A DNA stretch of 64,000 bases from Galeruca laticollis (taxonomy: Eukaryota; Arthropoda; Insecta; Coleoptera; Chrysomelidae): positions 264,485,709-264,549,708 of the forward strand of contig OY998175.1 in the NCBI GenBank assembly GCA_963921935.1, written 5' to 3'. The number at the start of each line of letters is the position of its first letter. Position 1 is the first letter of the stretch. The translations under genes were made by a program, and so were the position numbers. Positions 32,279 through 44,938 of the stretch are shown piece by piece. The notes below the pieces were generated by a model that saw only the letters and a program-made list of their open reading frames with translations, did no database searches and was not told the DNA's origin.

Positions 32279-34435
32279 GATGCCTCGGTTAATTTGTATT
32301 GGTTGGGACTCCAGGTTTACTTCTCTTGTCTTGATTGAGAGGGTGGTTTCCCAATTTTTCATTATTAATTCTAGAAATTTTATTATAATTGGATGTACTT
32401 TCTAGATTTTAAATATTTGGATTAACCAGGAGTGGGGTACACTATCAAAAGCTTTTTGGTAGTCAATGTAGGCAAAGTAGAGAGATCTTTGTTTTATTTT
32501 TGCTTGATGGGTTATTTCTGTATCTATAATTAATTGTTCTTTACATCCTCTAGTTCTTTGACGACATCCTTTCTGAGCCTCGCTTAATATTTTATTTTTT
32601 GTTATATGCTCAGTTAGTTTGTATGTGATGATTGATGTTAGTATCTTGTATATAGTAGGTAAACAGGTTATAGGTCGGTATTTACTTGGATCGTTTGTAG
32701 CATAGCCTTTTGGTTTGAGATATGTTATACATTGTGTTAATATATGTGGGATTTTATTTGAGTCTGATATATATGTGTTAAATAATTTTGCGAGTTGTAA
32801 GTGGAAGGAAATTTTTTTAACCATTAATTTGCAGTTTTGTCTACTGCTGGAGCTTTCAAGTTATGTGTTTGTGCTCTTGCTTTTTATAAATCTTCTGGTG
32901 TAATTATCATTTCGGACATTGGTTCGATATTGTTGAACCTATCTTTTTCTACGTGTATTCAATGTACGTTCTCATTGTGTTTAGCGGGGTGTGACCAGAT
33001 ATTACTCCAGAAATTTTCAATGATATCTACATCAACTTCATCATTAGTTATGTTTCCTTCTCTATTTTCTAGCGTCTGGTAGAATTTCTTTTGATTAGTA
33101 TTGAAAATGTAGTTTTGTTTCCTTCTGTTCTTCTTCTTCTGTTCTCTTCGCTAGTGCTTGTAGTTTTTGCTTCTTTGTATCAAGTTTGTTTCTTTTTTCT
33201 CCATCTGATTTCATTTCTATGGTTTTTCTCTTTTTTGCGATAATTTTCCTTGCGTATATTGAGTGAGTTTTCCAATATCTTTCCTTAGGAATTCTATTTA
33301 ATTTGAAGTCTCCGTTGCCAGGCTGGTGTTTTTGGTTGATAGGGCATATTTGTTTCTTCCTGTTTTGTATGTAGTTGAGTGGTTGTTATTGCCCCTGTGT
33401 ATATGAGCAATTGTTTTTCTTCCATACTTGTAACTGTAGTTATGTTTTGTTCAGTTATGTTAATTATGTGGTCGACTGTTGTTTTTGTGTGTGTGTTCTC
33501 TTGTACTATTTGTATATATGGTCTGTAGCTCATTCCCGTATCTTTGTATTCAATGAATGTGATATTAAACTTTTCTCCTATTTCTTTTTCATCTTTGTGC
33601 TTTTCATTTAGCGTTGTGACTACTTCTGGCTCATGCATCTCTTTACCTTGGACAACTTGAAGCTCTTCTATTTATTCTATTTGTATATCATCTGAATTTA
33701 TTTCGTTAGTTGTATTACTTTTGATATTCTGTTGTGCTTCAATAATGTCTGTGACTGTGAGTATGTTGTCTTGTTCGATTGATTGTTGGGCTTGATTTCT
33801 AGTTACTTTTAATTCAAGTTGCGTTATTCTGTTGTTCGTTTTTATCACGCGTACTTGATCTGCCAACCGTTGTTCCGTTAAGTCGCCAAGTTCGGGATAC
33901 TTGCTGGTAAATGCGACATGTAGCTGAGGTCTACATGCAGTTATGTTTGTTTCTAAAAGAGTTACCTGATAGTAACAGAGCATGAGCTATCTATTTACAT
34001 CATCTGTCCATTTAATTCTCTGTCTTTGTTTCCCTCGTAGAGTGGTTGGTGGGAGCATCTCCTGCAAAACATCTCTATTTGGGTTTGATTCATTGTCCAT
34101 TGTTGTAGCTGTGTCGGTACCTTTGTGGTCGAGTTGCAGATTCCCGCGCCGTTCTCGACCGTCACGGCGCTCATCCGACGCGTTTCTAAAAGTTTTCGGA
34201 ACCCCTTTTACACACTATAGGGTGATTGACCCATCTAGCGGTGGTTTATTCCTCTCGCGTTTGCCCGCCGGCTGCAAATTCGCCACCGGGGGTTGGTTAC
34301 CCGATCTTGAATCTGTAGAGATGGTTTACCCTGGTATTTTTCCTGTTTTTAGATTAAATCTTTGGGTCACAGCGAGATGTAGTTCCTTTCCCATATTATT
34401 GTGTCTACTCAGGTAAGCGGTGGGGGCTAATTGGG
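32279..34435 (-). pseudogene. R4/Dong-like LINE, 5' half of copy C
   Basis: The minus-strand ORF 33983-33672 carries an N-terminal region reading CYYQVTLLETNITACRPQLH and TEQRLADQVRVIK, typical of RLE-bearing LINEs, preceded by RGKQRQRIKWTDD and a GC-richer 5' UTR (about 34430-34080). ORF 33638-33294 continues the N-terminal domain. ORF 32824-32402 is the RT start: YRPITCLPTIYKILTSII, QKGCRQRTRGCKEQL and YIDYQKAFDSVPHSWL (motif A). Frame breaks occur throughout. At 32279 it stops at the BEL target site and resumes in frame at 16640 after removing one 5-bp duplication. Confidence 0.8.
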
Positions 34436-34444
34436 GTGAGGCTG

Positions 34445-34572
34445 ATTACGTACTTGTCTGTCTATTTGTTGTATTTCTGTATGTGTCCACTCTATTATGC
34501 CGAATGAGTAAGCCAACGCGGGTACTGCCCATCCATTGATTGCCTTTATTTTGTTCTTAGAGTTCAATTGTG
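34445..34572 (-). pseudogene. R4/Dong-like LINE fragment (copy D)
   Basis: The minus strand reads NKIKAINGWAVPALAYSFG and IIEWTHTEIQQIDRQVR, the segment after the RT thumb. The equivalent in copy C is TFAIPILTYSMGVIKW. It is bounded on its 5' side by a (TTA)n tract. Confidence 0.55.
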
Positions 34573-34611
<39 letters not shown>

Positions 34612-34612
34612 T
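34573..34612. repeat. (TTA)n tract
   Basis: About 13 TTA units between LINE copy D and a PLE fragment. Confidence 0.9.
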
Positions 34613-34830
34613 AGTGTTTTAAAAGAAACTCACGGTTTCTAGTTAATTCCACAATATAATAAAAGTTATTAAAAATTCAAAAAAATTGACAATTGTTTCG
34701 ATAAATCAATATCATCGTCAGAATAACAGAAGTTACATTTTATTTAATGCCTACCTGATGTTCACTAGTTATTTTTGGCTAGACCAAGAAGAGACCTAAC
34801 TTGTGATTGAAGTTAGGTCACTTCTTGGAA
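34613..34830. mobile_element. Penelope-like leader fragment, palindromic
   Basis: Begins TTAGTGTTTTAAAAGAAACTC, then the antisense leader and candidate hammerhead segment (ATCATCGTCAG). After CCTAACTTGTGATTG it flips to AAGTTAGGTCACTTCTTGG, a short inverted repeat of the sequence just passed. Non-coding. Confidence 0.75.
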
Positions 34831-34835
34831 ACTTA

Positions 34836-35490
34836 AAATGAGTGAATCAAATACTCAACAAATTATTTTCAGTGTTGACAAATTTGCAGAAAAGTCGGAG
34901 CCTGTTAAATTGTTGGGAATTGTATTCGATACTTCGTTGACTTGGTCGAGCCAGGTGATCGATTATGCTCAAAAATATCGTCTCAAATATTCGTATTGAG
35001 ATAGTTACGTAAAAATATTAGTGACAATAATGTAATGAAAGTCGCCTACTGTGCCTTGATTCACAGTCACCTGTCTTATGGCATATCGCTATGGGGTAAC
35101 TCAAGCGGGCTCCATAAGGTTTTTACGCTCCAAAAGGCATACCGAGCGCATTGTATAGAAATTTTTAAGAAATATAAGATTCTGTGTCTACCCTGTCAAT
35201 ATATCTTTGACCAACTTCTAAGAATACATCGGGACCTAAATTCTATTTCGAGTCATACGATTTACACGGTTACAGTACTAGAAATGCAAATGATCTAGTA
35301 AATATCTTTTCACGTCTGTCAACAGCTAAACGGAATCGACTTGATTTCAACCTGTTTAATAAATTAGACAAACTATACCCGGAGGAATTACCTGAATTTA
35401 ACAGAATTTATCTGATAGAACACAGTTTTTACAGCATTGATGAGTACATGAGCTATTCCTTTGAGAGTGCATTATACTTGAATACCTGAT
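34836..35490 (+). pseudogene. 3' remnant of a CR1/Jockey-like LINE
   Basis: Reads KLLGIVFDTSLTWSSQV (about 34900-34955), then AYCALIHSHLSYGISLWGNS (35044-35103), FTLQKAYRAH and LPCQYIFDQLLRIHRDLN. After a frame shift it reads STRNANDLVNIF, LYPEELPEFN and HSFYSIDEYM, ending at a stop near 35488. These are the post-catalytic RT and C-terminal regions common to insect CR1/L2/Jockey-like LINEs. The catalytic part is missing. Confidence 0.65.
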
Positions 35491-37674
35491 GAAATATGGT
35501 TAACCTACGATAATTGTTCATTTTTTCTGTACAGTTCTATACCTTTATATGTTTTTATATAGTTTTTCATCCTTTCATAATATACTTGGTGTACTTTTAG
35601 ATTTTTATTCTATTGTTCATATTTTGTAATTATTTTTACTTTTTATTGTGTGATTGTTCTCTTTTGTTTTTTTGTTCTTTCTCATAATGTAATTAACTAT
35701 CTATTAATCGCTTGTAATTATAATAAAATTTTATATGAGATGACTATAAACGTGCCTGTATGTAAAATGGTCAATAAACGAATATATATACCCTGTATCC
35801 TTTTAAATATAAATAAAGAAACTTTTTGACTATTGATCTGACAGCAGTACCTCGTAACGTGAAATAAAAATAAATACTATTTAGGATGGACTTTCACGAA
35901 ACTTGGCTGGGCATTGAGGACGGACTTTCATTTTTTTGTAGTAATAATATAATAACAATATTTTATGATTTTAAAGTGCAACAATAAAAAAATAGCGTAA
36001 AGTATTCGTGGATAACTGGTCTTTCAAACACTTGCTTTATTTCGAGCACTACGGCTGCGCCGTCGTGCTCGAAAAATCGCGCGTGTTTGAAAGATCTCTT
36101 TATACACTTATACTTCATTATACTATTTCTCTACTTCAGAAAAATGAATGGTCGATGGAAAAGTATTGTAACCAACTCTTACAATGAAATGCGATTGATG
36201 GTCTCCAAACATTAGCGCGTTCGCTGAGCTCAAGCGTTAACATATCTCGATCATTAATCGCCATCGTTAATGTACTTGTTTGTTAAATAACTATTATGCT
36301 CTCATTCGACGAACAGAGCAACAATTTGCAATTACTAATTTCGAATTTTCCGTCCAGAAAAACTGAAGCTAACTTATAAAACGGAACTTATCAAATCAAT
36401 TTCTTACAACTGCCTAACTGAATCACTGAGTAAACCAATTCTCCAAATCTCTCCTGAATTATCGATAAAAAAACTTTCTCATAAACTTCGAAGTCAACAA
36501 ATCAATGTCTTTCGGCAAATACGTGTGGACTGAAGTGAGTCGTGTGTAATCGATAATAATATAAGTGGGTAATTTTCCGTTGAAACGGCATAAGTTTGCG
36601 GCAAATGGGATCAGAAGTTGGGAATAATGACCAAGGCACGTACATCGTTAGGACGAAATGTTGCCACTGCTCACCGGCTCACTTCCTGGTGCTTATTACC
36701 TATCTATAATTAACAAGTTTGACTCAAGAAAATATCAGGTACGTGCTTGAATCGCAACAATGCATGCACTTTACAAACAACGGAAGTGGAACCTTTTAAT
36801 GGTTTCATGACACTGAATAACGATTTTATAATAGTAACAAATAATAATACTAATAAATAGTAATTATGGATGATAATTTGCTCCACTTTATTAGTCAATG
36901 AGCTTTCCAATGATCATCTAAAATAACTTGATATGAGTCTATAATAGTATATTAAGTACCAAGTGTCAAAATGGTTACTATAGTCACGAGTTCCTTGTGA
37001 AACGAGTGACTAAACACGTTTTTAACACGAGGTGCTTACTATACTTTTTCTTCGCCCACGGGAAGGAAAACTTTATATTATATTTGAATTATATTCATTA
37101 CATGACGGACGATGACTGACAGCTGACTGATAAATCAAATGACGCAGAATAACAAAATTATCAAGGAGCATGAAATTTAACATATGAAAGATACACTTGA
37201 TTTGACGTTTAAAAAACAAAAGATAAACGAAATGTGACTTCTCGCATTTTGAACACTAGTGTTTAAAGAGTCGTTTTGTGCATGTAAAACCCGTGTTCAA
37301 AGTGCGGTTTAAGTAGCGGAAGTAGAAAAACAATTTTAGGAGACTGGATAATTTAATGTGATTTAATGAGGGTTTCAATCTTTTGAACGAAGTTTATATT
37401 TTAAATATGATTCACTCCTTAACAATGATATTTATTGTACCATTTTACAACACTTTATCAACAATGTTACAATATATAACTACTAAACGTTCGTGTTCAT
37501 TCTTGGAATGTTGAATACTGACTTCACTTTTTTTGTCCATAGTAACAGAGGCAGGGAGCGGTCCAGATACATTTTAAACGTTGTCAGAGTGTGTCTAATA
37601 TCTGATAATCAGCGTAAAGTCAGAACATATCGGTCGCCTTGAAACGACTGCGTTTCAACAAATAAGTAACTAAA
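35491..37674. other. Long region without recognised gene
   Basis: AT-rich sequence with LINE 3' UTR remains at the start. A palindrome is listed separately at 36018. Around 36976-37330 there are inverted-looking GTGACTAAACACG/ACACTAGTGTTT segments that may be MITE ends, but I could not define borders. Confidence 0.4.
36018..36096. repeat. 79-bp CpG-rich palindrome
   Basis: GGTCTTTCAAACAC...CGAGCAC pairs with GTGCTCGA...GTGTTTGAAAGATC around the central ACGGCTGCGCCGT (36051-36063). Such GC-rich foldback cores are often the ends or centres of MITEs. Confidence 0.7.
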
Positions 37675-39690
37675 GTTCCACTGGTAAAAGACAAATTTTG
37701 TTTATCGATCGTTCCAATTCGTTGTTTGCGGTTCTCACTGACACCACACGAATTTGCCCGTCCTTGTCGGAAAAAGTTCGCTGATGCAGCCAGTCCTCCA
37801 TTGGAGTGGAGCATCCTCTTTGCACAACACTAACTGTCCAATCTGGAGATGATTTGGTTTTGTGGTTTTCCACTTGCTTCGTTGCTGTAGGTGCGAAATG
37901 AATTCCGTTGACCACCTGTACCAAAAATGTTGCAGTGTTTGAGTAACTTGTTGATACTTGTCTAAACGATTTGATGCTTGTTGTTGCAGGTCAGGTTCTG
38001 GTAATGCTGTCAACGGAGCAAATATAAGGAAGTGGCCTGGTGTAAGCGTTTGATAATTTGATGGACCTGAGGAGAGAGGTGTGAGAGGGTGTGAATTTAA
38101 GCAGGCTTCTATTTGAGTAGTTAGGGTGGTAAAAGTTTCGAGATTAAATACTTGATTTTTGATTACTCTCTTAAGATGTGATTTGAAAGACTTGACAGTT
38201 GCCTCCCACAGACCTCCATGGTGGGGAGATTTTGCAGGTACGAATTTTCAAATTATCGTTTCAGAATTGCAAAATTTGATAATATCACTTTGAGTTCGGT
38301 TGTCAATCAAAAATGAATAAAGTTCTTTGATTCGGTTATACGCACCAACAAAATTTGTTGCATTGTCTGAAAATATTTTATGTGGTTTGCCTCTACGCGA
38401 AATAAAGCGTTTTAAACAATTTATGAAGCACTCAGTAGTTCGATCAGAAACTATCTCCAAGTGGGTGGCTTTGGTACTGAAACAAACGAGAATGCAAACA
38501 TATATTTTTATAACTTTTGCAGAGCGTAAAGTATTTGCCTTGACTGTGAATGGACCGCAGTAATCTATACTCCGGTACACAAAAATGGCCTTGAGGCAGT
38601 GACTGTCTTCATAGGAAGGTCACCCATGAGTTGTGTGAGTGATTGAGGATTTGTTTCATAACAAATTATGCAGCCCTCGCTTTACCGTTGTTAAGCCTGA
38701 AATTATCCAATACTTACATCGTAATGCTGCTAACAATGCATGTGGTCCAGCGTGTAAGTGTTTTTGATGTTCTTGTTCAATTAAAACATTTGTAAATCAG
38801 TGTTTTAATGGCAACAGTATTGGAGGTTTTTGATTATGGGTAAATGTTGAATGTTCTATTCTTCCCCCGACTCTAAGGATTCCATTTTGTAAAATCGGAT
38901 TCAAAGATATGATTTTACTCGTTTCATCAATTTGTTTGTTTTTTGACAAACATGTTAGTTCGCTATAAAAAAATTCATGTTGCACAATTCTTATAAGTAT
39001 TTCCAGGATATGGTCTATTTCTGGCATTGTGATTATTGGTTCTAAAATTTCATTTTGTTTATATAGTGTGTCATGTTTGAATCGCAATACAAATGATACA
39101 ACGTTTAGCAGTTTTGTGAATGAAGATAACCTGTCAAACATTGTACATGCTTCTTTGTTAGTGGACTGTGAAGTAATTTTTGTCTCTCGATTGGTTTCTG
39201 GAATGTCTCTCGGTTTTTTTAATTGATGTTTCGGCCAATTATTTCCATCCTGTCATAGCCAAGCAGGGACATTCCACCATAATTCCGATTCTGATAGTTC
39301 TTTGCGAGTGCACCCTCTGGATATGATATCAGCTGGGTTTTCCTTTGTAGCCACATGATGCCATTCATTTATTTTTGATATGGTTTTAATATCTGCTACT
39401 CGATTTAAGACAAATGGTTCCCATTGATATGGGTGTCCATTTATCCAGCATAGCGTTATTGTTGAATCGCTCCAATAATGAGTTTTGTTGATAGTGATTT
39501 GTAGCAATTGCTTGGTCTTCTCTATCAATTTGCACAAAAGTGTTGCAGCACAAAGTTCCAGTTTGGGGATTGTTATGTTTTTTAATGGTGCAACTTTGCT
39601 TTTGACACAGAGTAGACTAACTTTAATTTGTGTGTTGTTTGCTGACCTTAGGTAAACACATGCGCCATAAGCCAATTCCGATGTAAAAGT
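37675..39690 (-). pseudogene. Second BEL/Pao element, RNase H to integrase, minus strand
   Basis: From right to left on the minus strand: RNase H-like ELCAATLLCKLIEKTKQL and HYWSDSTITLCWI (39675-39253); a connecting region with GILRVGGRIEHS (39141-38797); integrase RSIDYCGPFTVK and SDNATNFVGAYN (38580-38248); a GLWEATVK stretch (about 38210-38185); and a DUF5641-like tail SKWKTTKPNHLQIGQLVL and INKICLLPVE (38013-37670). Frame breaks lie between each block. gag, protease and RT are missing and no LTR was found. It is a different family from the 16641 element. Confidence 0.75.
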
Positions 39691-40490
39691 AAAAGAGGAA
39701 CCAGAAGACCATTTTTAACTACAGCGGAGCAAGACTGATTACTTAAGAGAAAATTCATTTCTATGAAAGACATGCAAAAGTTGGAGTAAACTTTAATGCT
39801 TCAATAACAACCGCATTAAGAAGAATTAGAAAAACTAATTTGAAGAATTGAGCTGCCGCCCGGAAATACATCTAAATGAAAAACATAAACAAGGTACATT
39901 AATATTTGCCTTAAATGTTTTGAACGATACATAAAATTTTTGGGACAGGGTAATTTCTCATATAAAAAATATTCCAATCACATAATAACGGCCATATTAG
40001 AGTTTATAGACCGCTTCGAAGTAAGTCTTAACGATTTTCTGTAAATGTTTGGGCTTGGATATATAGAGGAGGTTTAGAAATGTGCTGGAGAATCGAAGGA
40101 AGATTAAATGCGAGATATTATATGAATATTATAGATGGGGTAATGTTAACATCGGTTACGAATATTTTCCCAAACGATAATTTTATTTTTCATCATGACA
40201 ATTGCTCAGTGCATACTGCTCGTTCTGTACGCAATTATATTGCTGAAAATACCATTGAAACGCTTCATGGGTCGCTAAAAGTCCAGACCTCAATCCAATA
40301 GAAAATGTTCGGGGACTTATGGTGAAAAATTTAAAAAATATTAATACAATTCCACGAAACAAACAACATTTATAGACCCGAATATAAGACACCTGAGAAA
40401 AGCTCGACAGAAGATGAAAATTTAATTGACTCAATGCCTACAAGATTACAAGAACTTCTCAATAATAATGGAGCTATGACACTATATTAA
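39691..40490 (+). pseudogene. Tc1-like transposase remnant
   Basis: Frames with breaks read RRPFLTTAEQD (helix-turn-helix region), TTALRRIRK, then YYMNIIDGVMLTS and FHHDNCSVHTARSVR (40192-40235, second catalytic Asp). KSPDLNPIENV (about 40280-40312) is the third catalytic region, where Tc1 has SPDLNPIENxW. Stops and frame shifts make it inactive. It abuts the BEL remnant at about 39690. No inverted repeats found. Confidence 0.7.
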
Positions 40491-41741
40491 TAAATTAATG
40501 TAAACTTTCTTGGCTACTATGCTACCATGGTGAATAAAATCTATTTGTTAGTTAATTTCTTTGAATTACGTGTCCAAATATGTAATCTTCCTCCTATTCT
40601 ATTGAAATGTTGTTGCTATTTTTGAAATTTTATGGCTAAAGATGCACAATTCTTCAAATCAGGTTTTCCAATTTTGCTTAATGCTGTTGTTACTGAAGTA
40701 TTCAAGTTTACTGCATCTATTTCATGTCTTGCCTTATTAAAGAGATTTTCCTAGAACTAATAAGTTAATGTTTTGTCTACTTTTAATATAGTTAACACTG
40801 GACTTCCACTTCCTATTTTTCCTACATTTTGATCCTTGTCTTACCCTTTTTTAAGTCAGTCATTTAATAAACCAACCAACTTCTATTTAAAAAAATACTC
40901 GAACCAGTAACAATGTAATACTTATATATTTATTACAATATCATATTTCTAAATTTAAGTTACTGTTCGTGTATAAATTATATAATATTTTTTTCCATTT
41001 CGTTTTATTGCTTCACAAAATTTAATTTTATCATTACATCTACTAACATTTTTGTTGGGCTGGCATCACTACCCTAGAAATGATACCATAGCAGCTGGTT
41101 TAGCCCATTCACACAGCTAGAAAAACAGTATTTTCGAATATTATAGTTGTACTAGTTTTATCTGACGCGGAGTGTACTTTATAATTTTGGAAAAAATTCA
41201 TATTTACTTTCAATCAGCTTCTTCCAGAAGTAAATAAGCATAGCAGATATTCTCAGTCGTTTATTCAAATTCATGGAATTTGATTAATTACATGAATTTT
41301 TTAGGATGAAAATTCTAACCATAGACACTTATAAGAGCTTATAGCGATGTTTCTGGCTATATAGCACTCATAGAGAACTTTATGTAATTATAGAGGTCTC
41401 TGATTATCAATTTCCTATAAGTCTATAACTACTAAATTTAATAACTCTAAATTTCGTCTCTCAATAGCCACAATTCTATTTGAGAATCTTTAAATATACC
41501 GGCTCCTAGTTTTTCCGTATTAACGCTTATTTTCATAATCCGCTTTAAAAATATTTTACGACTTTAAGACTTTAAACCGGTCGAGTGAGTTTCATAAAAC
41601 CACTTCAGTCTTTAAAGTCACTTTTACTGTAAAGTGAGGTGCTACGTTATTTTACTAACTTTAGAACTACTTTAATCTATTAAATTTTTATGTTTAGTTC
41701 TCCATGTGTTTTGGAATAACATAAATATTTAAAAAAGTGTA
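40491..41741. other. No recognisable feature
   Basis: AT-rich. A CACTTTACTG-like repeat near 41610-41650 could be a transposon end next to the Harbinger-like fragment, but this is weak. Confidence 0.35.
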
Positions 41742-42015
41742 ATGGACACGATGGATTTAGATATTTCAGCTGACCAAATTATTGCAACAAGGTCGGACGA
41801 AGAAGTAAACATAGTGTTCAGAATTCGTCGTCCAAAAACGTACAAGATACGAATAAATACATTTGATGCTTGGTCGGACACCGAATTTAATTATAAATTC
41901 TGATTAAGTAAAGAAGCAGCATTAACAGTATTCACATTCATAACTGAATTTATTATTTATTCGCAACATTTTGAGGAACTTTTGGTACACACATTGCACA
42001 GGATTACGTTTTAAT
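41742..42015 (+). pseudogene. Possible PIF/Harbinger-like transposase N-terminus
   Basis: From ATG 41742 the frame reads MDTMDLDISADQ, then RRPKTYKIRINTFDAWSDTE and FNYKF followed by a TGA at about 41901, then LSKEAALTVFTFI. The pattern (F-R-L-S-K-E after a TEF-Y-F stretch) resembles the start of Harbinger-type nucleases. No DDE core is visible downstream. Confidence 0.4.
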
Positions 42016-42899
42016 TGTGTAAACAATGTATGAGTTTTTTCTTCTTATCTTTATTTTCCTTAAAAAACTGACAGAACTTTTACGTGAATATAGCCAGTTC
42101 TTGAAATTTAGACAATATGGTTTGCCATCATGCATCCCAAAATGTAAAAAACTAACTCTACTTAAGGTAAGCAAACAACTAGATTATGAAAAAGGATATG
42201 ACTATTGAGTTCTAAAAGTAAATTTAGCTAAAGAAACTATAAGGAGTTTATTATGAAAATGGCTGTGAACCCAGGAAATTGTCAAGTATCCTGAATAATT
42301 TCCATCTCGCTTTAAAGCTCTTACAAATTGCTTCATCAGCCCCAACTCAATATGCAAAGGCGGAAGTAATAGTTTCCTCTCGTAATGAAAGCTTCGTTAA
42401 TTGCGTATTGTTTTCCTTGAATCATGACATATATTGGAAGCCAATTTCTGTTAATCCATTGTTCTTTTTTAGTTTTGCTGTCGCAGATGCATAAAAAACA
42501 ATGATATTTTGTATATCCACTTGTTGTCCAAGGAGGAAGCTTATCATTTTCAAATTAACATACATTGTCACATAGTACTTCATGTTATTTGCATGTTTCA
42601 TGTTTGTCAAGTTAGAGTTATAACTGTCATCACTATCATCATGTTATTTGAATAAAGTATAAAATTTATAATACTTTGGCAACAATTGATGAAAACGAAA
42701 CTACAAAGAACCTACACCTTATACAGAATACAATACCTCAATCTAAAAAATTACTGAATTAGCACTTCTCGTCGAAACATTAACGAAACTCATCCAGACG
42801 ATACTACAATAAAAACTAAGTGATCCAAATAATATTAAAGAGACATTCAAATAACAAGCTATGAATTTCGAACCATTTGAGGAACAAGTCCAATTATTT
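42016..42899. other. No recognisable feature
   Basis: Short chance ORFs only (42026-42208, 42279-42494, minus 42610-42422), none with a known motif. Confidence 0.35.
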
Positions 42900-43985
42900 A
42901 GTAATTATTATGAACGTCAATTATTGACTTTGCATGGTATTCGAATTTCTCCATGTATATTCTCAATAGAGCTTCCATCACAGTTCACTACTTTTATTTT
43001 TGACTTATGTATCAGGGCACCAATATTTGCAGCAACTTGTTTGGTCCAAACATTGGTCTCTGCACCAGTATCAATTTTGCAGCTTACTACCTGATTATTT
43101 ATCAAAACTTTCTGTATCCAACTAGTTTTGTTGATTGATCCCACTTATTTGATATCACTCTCCATTTGTTTTTGTATTTGTCCAACTGTTCGCCGTTATC
43201 CTCATATTCTGAGTCTTTTTCTTCTTTTATTACGAGTGTTTTCCTTGTCTTATCGCATTTCTCTTCGTAATTGAAGCACTTATTCCAAATTGGTTAAATA
43301 TTTTACATTTTCCGCATTTTTACCATATGCAAGACATTTTCGGAAATAATGCACTGTACTACATTTTTGGCAATTACGTTTTTTCTGTGCATTCTCGTCG
43401 TACTGATGTTTATTTTTTGTACTAGAACTAACTTTTTGTTCATCGTTTCAATACACTTTTTCTGTATTGCCTTTACGACCTCTTCATCTTTTTCAAGATT
43501 TTTGCTTCTGCCTGTTCCTCCGCTTTGCAAATGTCTTTGTACTTTCTAAAATATTGGTTAGGTTTTCGTAACTGCCTATCACTGACGTGGTGATATCGAA
43601 TTCCACATATTACTTTATCATAAATTAAACTGTCACATAAAGTTCCAAAATTACAGTTAATACTCCATTTATCATGTTTTGTAAAGAACATGTCAAATGT
43701 TTCACCTTGTAGTTGATTACATTTGATATATGATTAAAAGGAGACTTCTATTATATCTATTACTTTTAACAGCACCTCTAACCTCCAAAGTTTCAAAAAT
43801 ATCGCGAACTACTTGGTCAATAGTGTGAAGCAAACTTGCTACTTTTCTGTCCTCGCTAATATCTTTATTCGAACTTAGTCCTGAGGCTTCCATATATATT
43901 AAGAATCTTTGCTTTGATTTTTTGGAATTTACTGCTACATCACCTTCCAAACTCAATTCACTCGTAGTTCTTAAGTTTACCATTT
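42900..43985 (-). pseudogene. Ty3/Gypsy-like gag-protease remnant
   Basis: The minus strand starts MVNLRTTSELSLEGDVAVNS (43983), continues through a gag-like region (KSKQRFLIYMEASGL, KVASLLHTI) and FRKYKDICKAEEQAEAKI. Then a CxxC-x-H-x-C knuckle reads CQKCSTVHYFRKC in a shifted frame (about 43378-43340). A retropepsin-like ORF follows (43144-42917) with CKIDTGAETNVW, the DTG active-site motif. No RT follows. At least three frame changes. Confidence 0.65.
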
Positions 43986-44549
43986 TTTTAATTAACTTTG
44001 CTGACCAGCTTTTTATTATAAAATAGAGGTTAACTTTTTCACGTCGGCTAATATTTTTTATTTACTCTCTTTCTTTCTTATTAACACATACAAGTTCTCA
44101 AACGGTTATCGCAGTGCCATGTCATATTTTGGACGTTAAAAATAAATCATTTTTGGTCAAGAAAACAATATCTATTCGTCCAAAGTAGGAATCAGTACAA
44201 TATATCAACTGTCACCTCTTCCCCGTCTGTCACTAAACTGGCCTCTAAACAAGTTCTATTAGCCACATAAATTCTACTTCTTGACATCGCCCTAAATCTT
44301 TCAATGCATTGATTAACTTTTACTCTTATTCCTATCTCCTCCATAGTCACATACATTTTTGGTATCAATACGTCTATATGTATGTACGGGATAAAAACTA
44401 AGGGGATACACAAAAAATCGATCATCAATCGAAAATACTGAATGAAAGTACCTAGAAATATCGTTTATGTACTATTGTAGATTCGAAATATTGTAACGAG
44501 TTATTTTTTTAAGCATTTTCGACGGTATTTCAATTTTAATAAGTGTATA
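43986..44549. other. No recognisable feature
   Basis: A minus-strand ORF of 78 codons (44192-44428) shows no known motif. Confidence 0.35.
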
Positions 44550-44938
44550 TAACTCGGACCTGAACAATGGGAAGAAGGATAATGCAGCGACTGGAAGCAT
44601 TTGAAATGTGGATCTGCCGCAGACTTTTGAAGATACCATGAACCCGAAGAATGACAAATGAAAATGTTATAAGAATGATGGGAACAGACAGGGAACTTTT
44701 ACAACATGTGAAACAGCGCAAAACTGGTTATCTGGGACATGTATACAGAGGAGAAAAATATCAACTTTTGAGACTGCTTATGGAGGGAAAGATAGAAGGC
44801 CGAAGAGGACCCGGAAGACGAAAATGCTCATGGCTTAAGAATATAAGAGAGTGGACAGGATTAGACACATGCACCCTAGTGAGAGCAGCAAGAAATAGAG
44901 AGGAGTTTGCTGGTAGTATCGCCAACCTTCAGTAGTGA
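44550..44938 (+). pseudogene. LINE C-terminal tail (RTE-like)
   Basis: Reads RRIMQRLEAFEMWICRRLLK, then NENVIRMMGTDRELLQHVKQ, TGYLGHVYRGEKYQLLRL, KIEGRRGPGRRKCSWLKNI and REWTG, ending at 44935. This is the C-terminal tail found in the RTE-like/'endonuclease-reverse transcriptase' LINEs. Same broad group as 60-2840 but a different family. No RT core remains. Confidence 0.75.

Noticed and set aside
33982..34416. 144-codon plus-strand ORF
   Set aside because: It is antisense to the R4/Dong-like 5' UTR and N-terminus and has no motif.
11702..34612. CRISPR-like interpretation of the regularly recurring repeats
   Set aside because: The repeats are TTA microsatellites at retrotransposon borders in a eukaryotic genome; no spacer-repeat structure exists.
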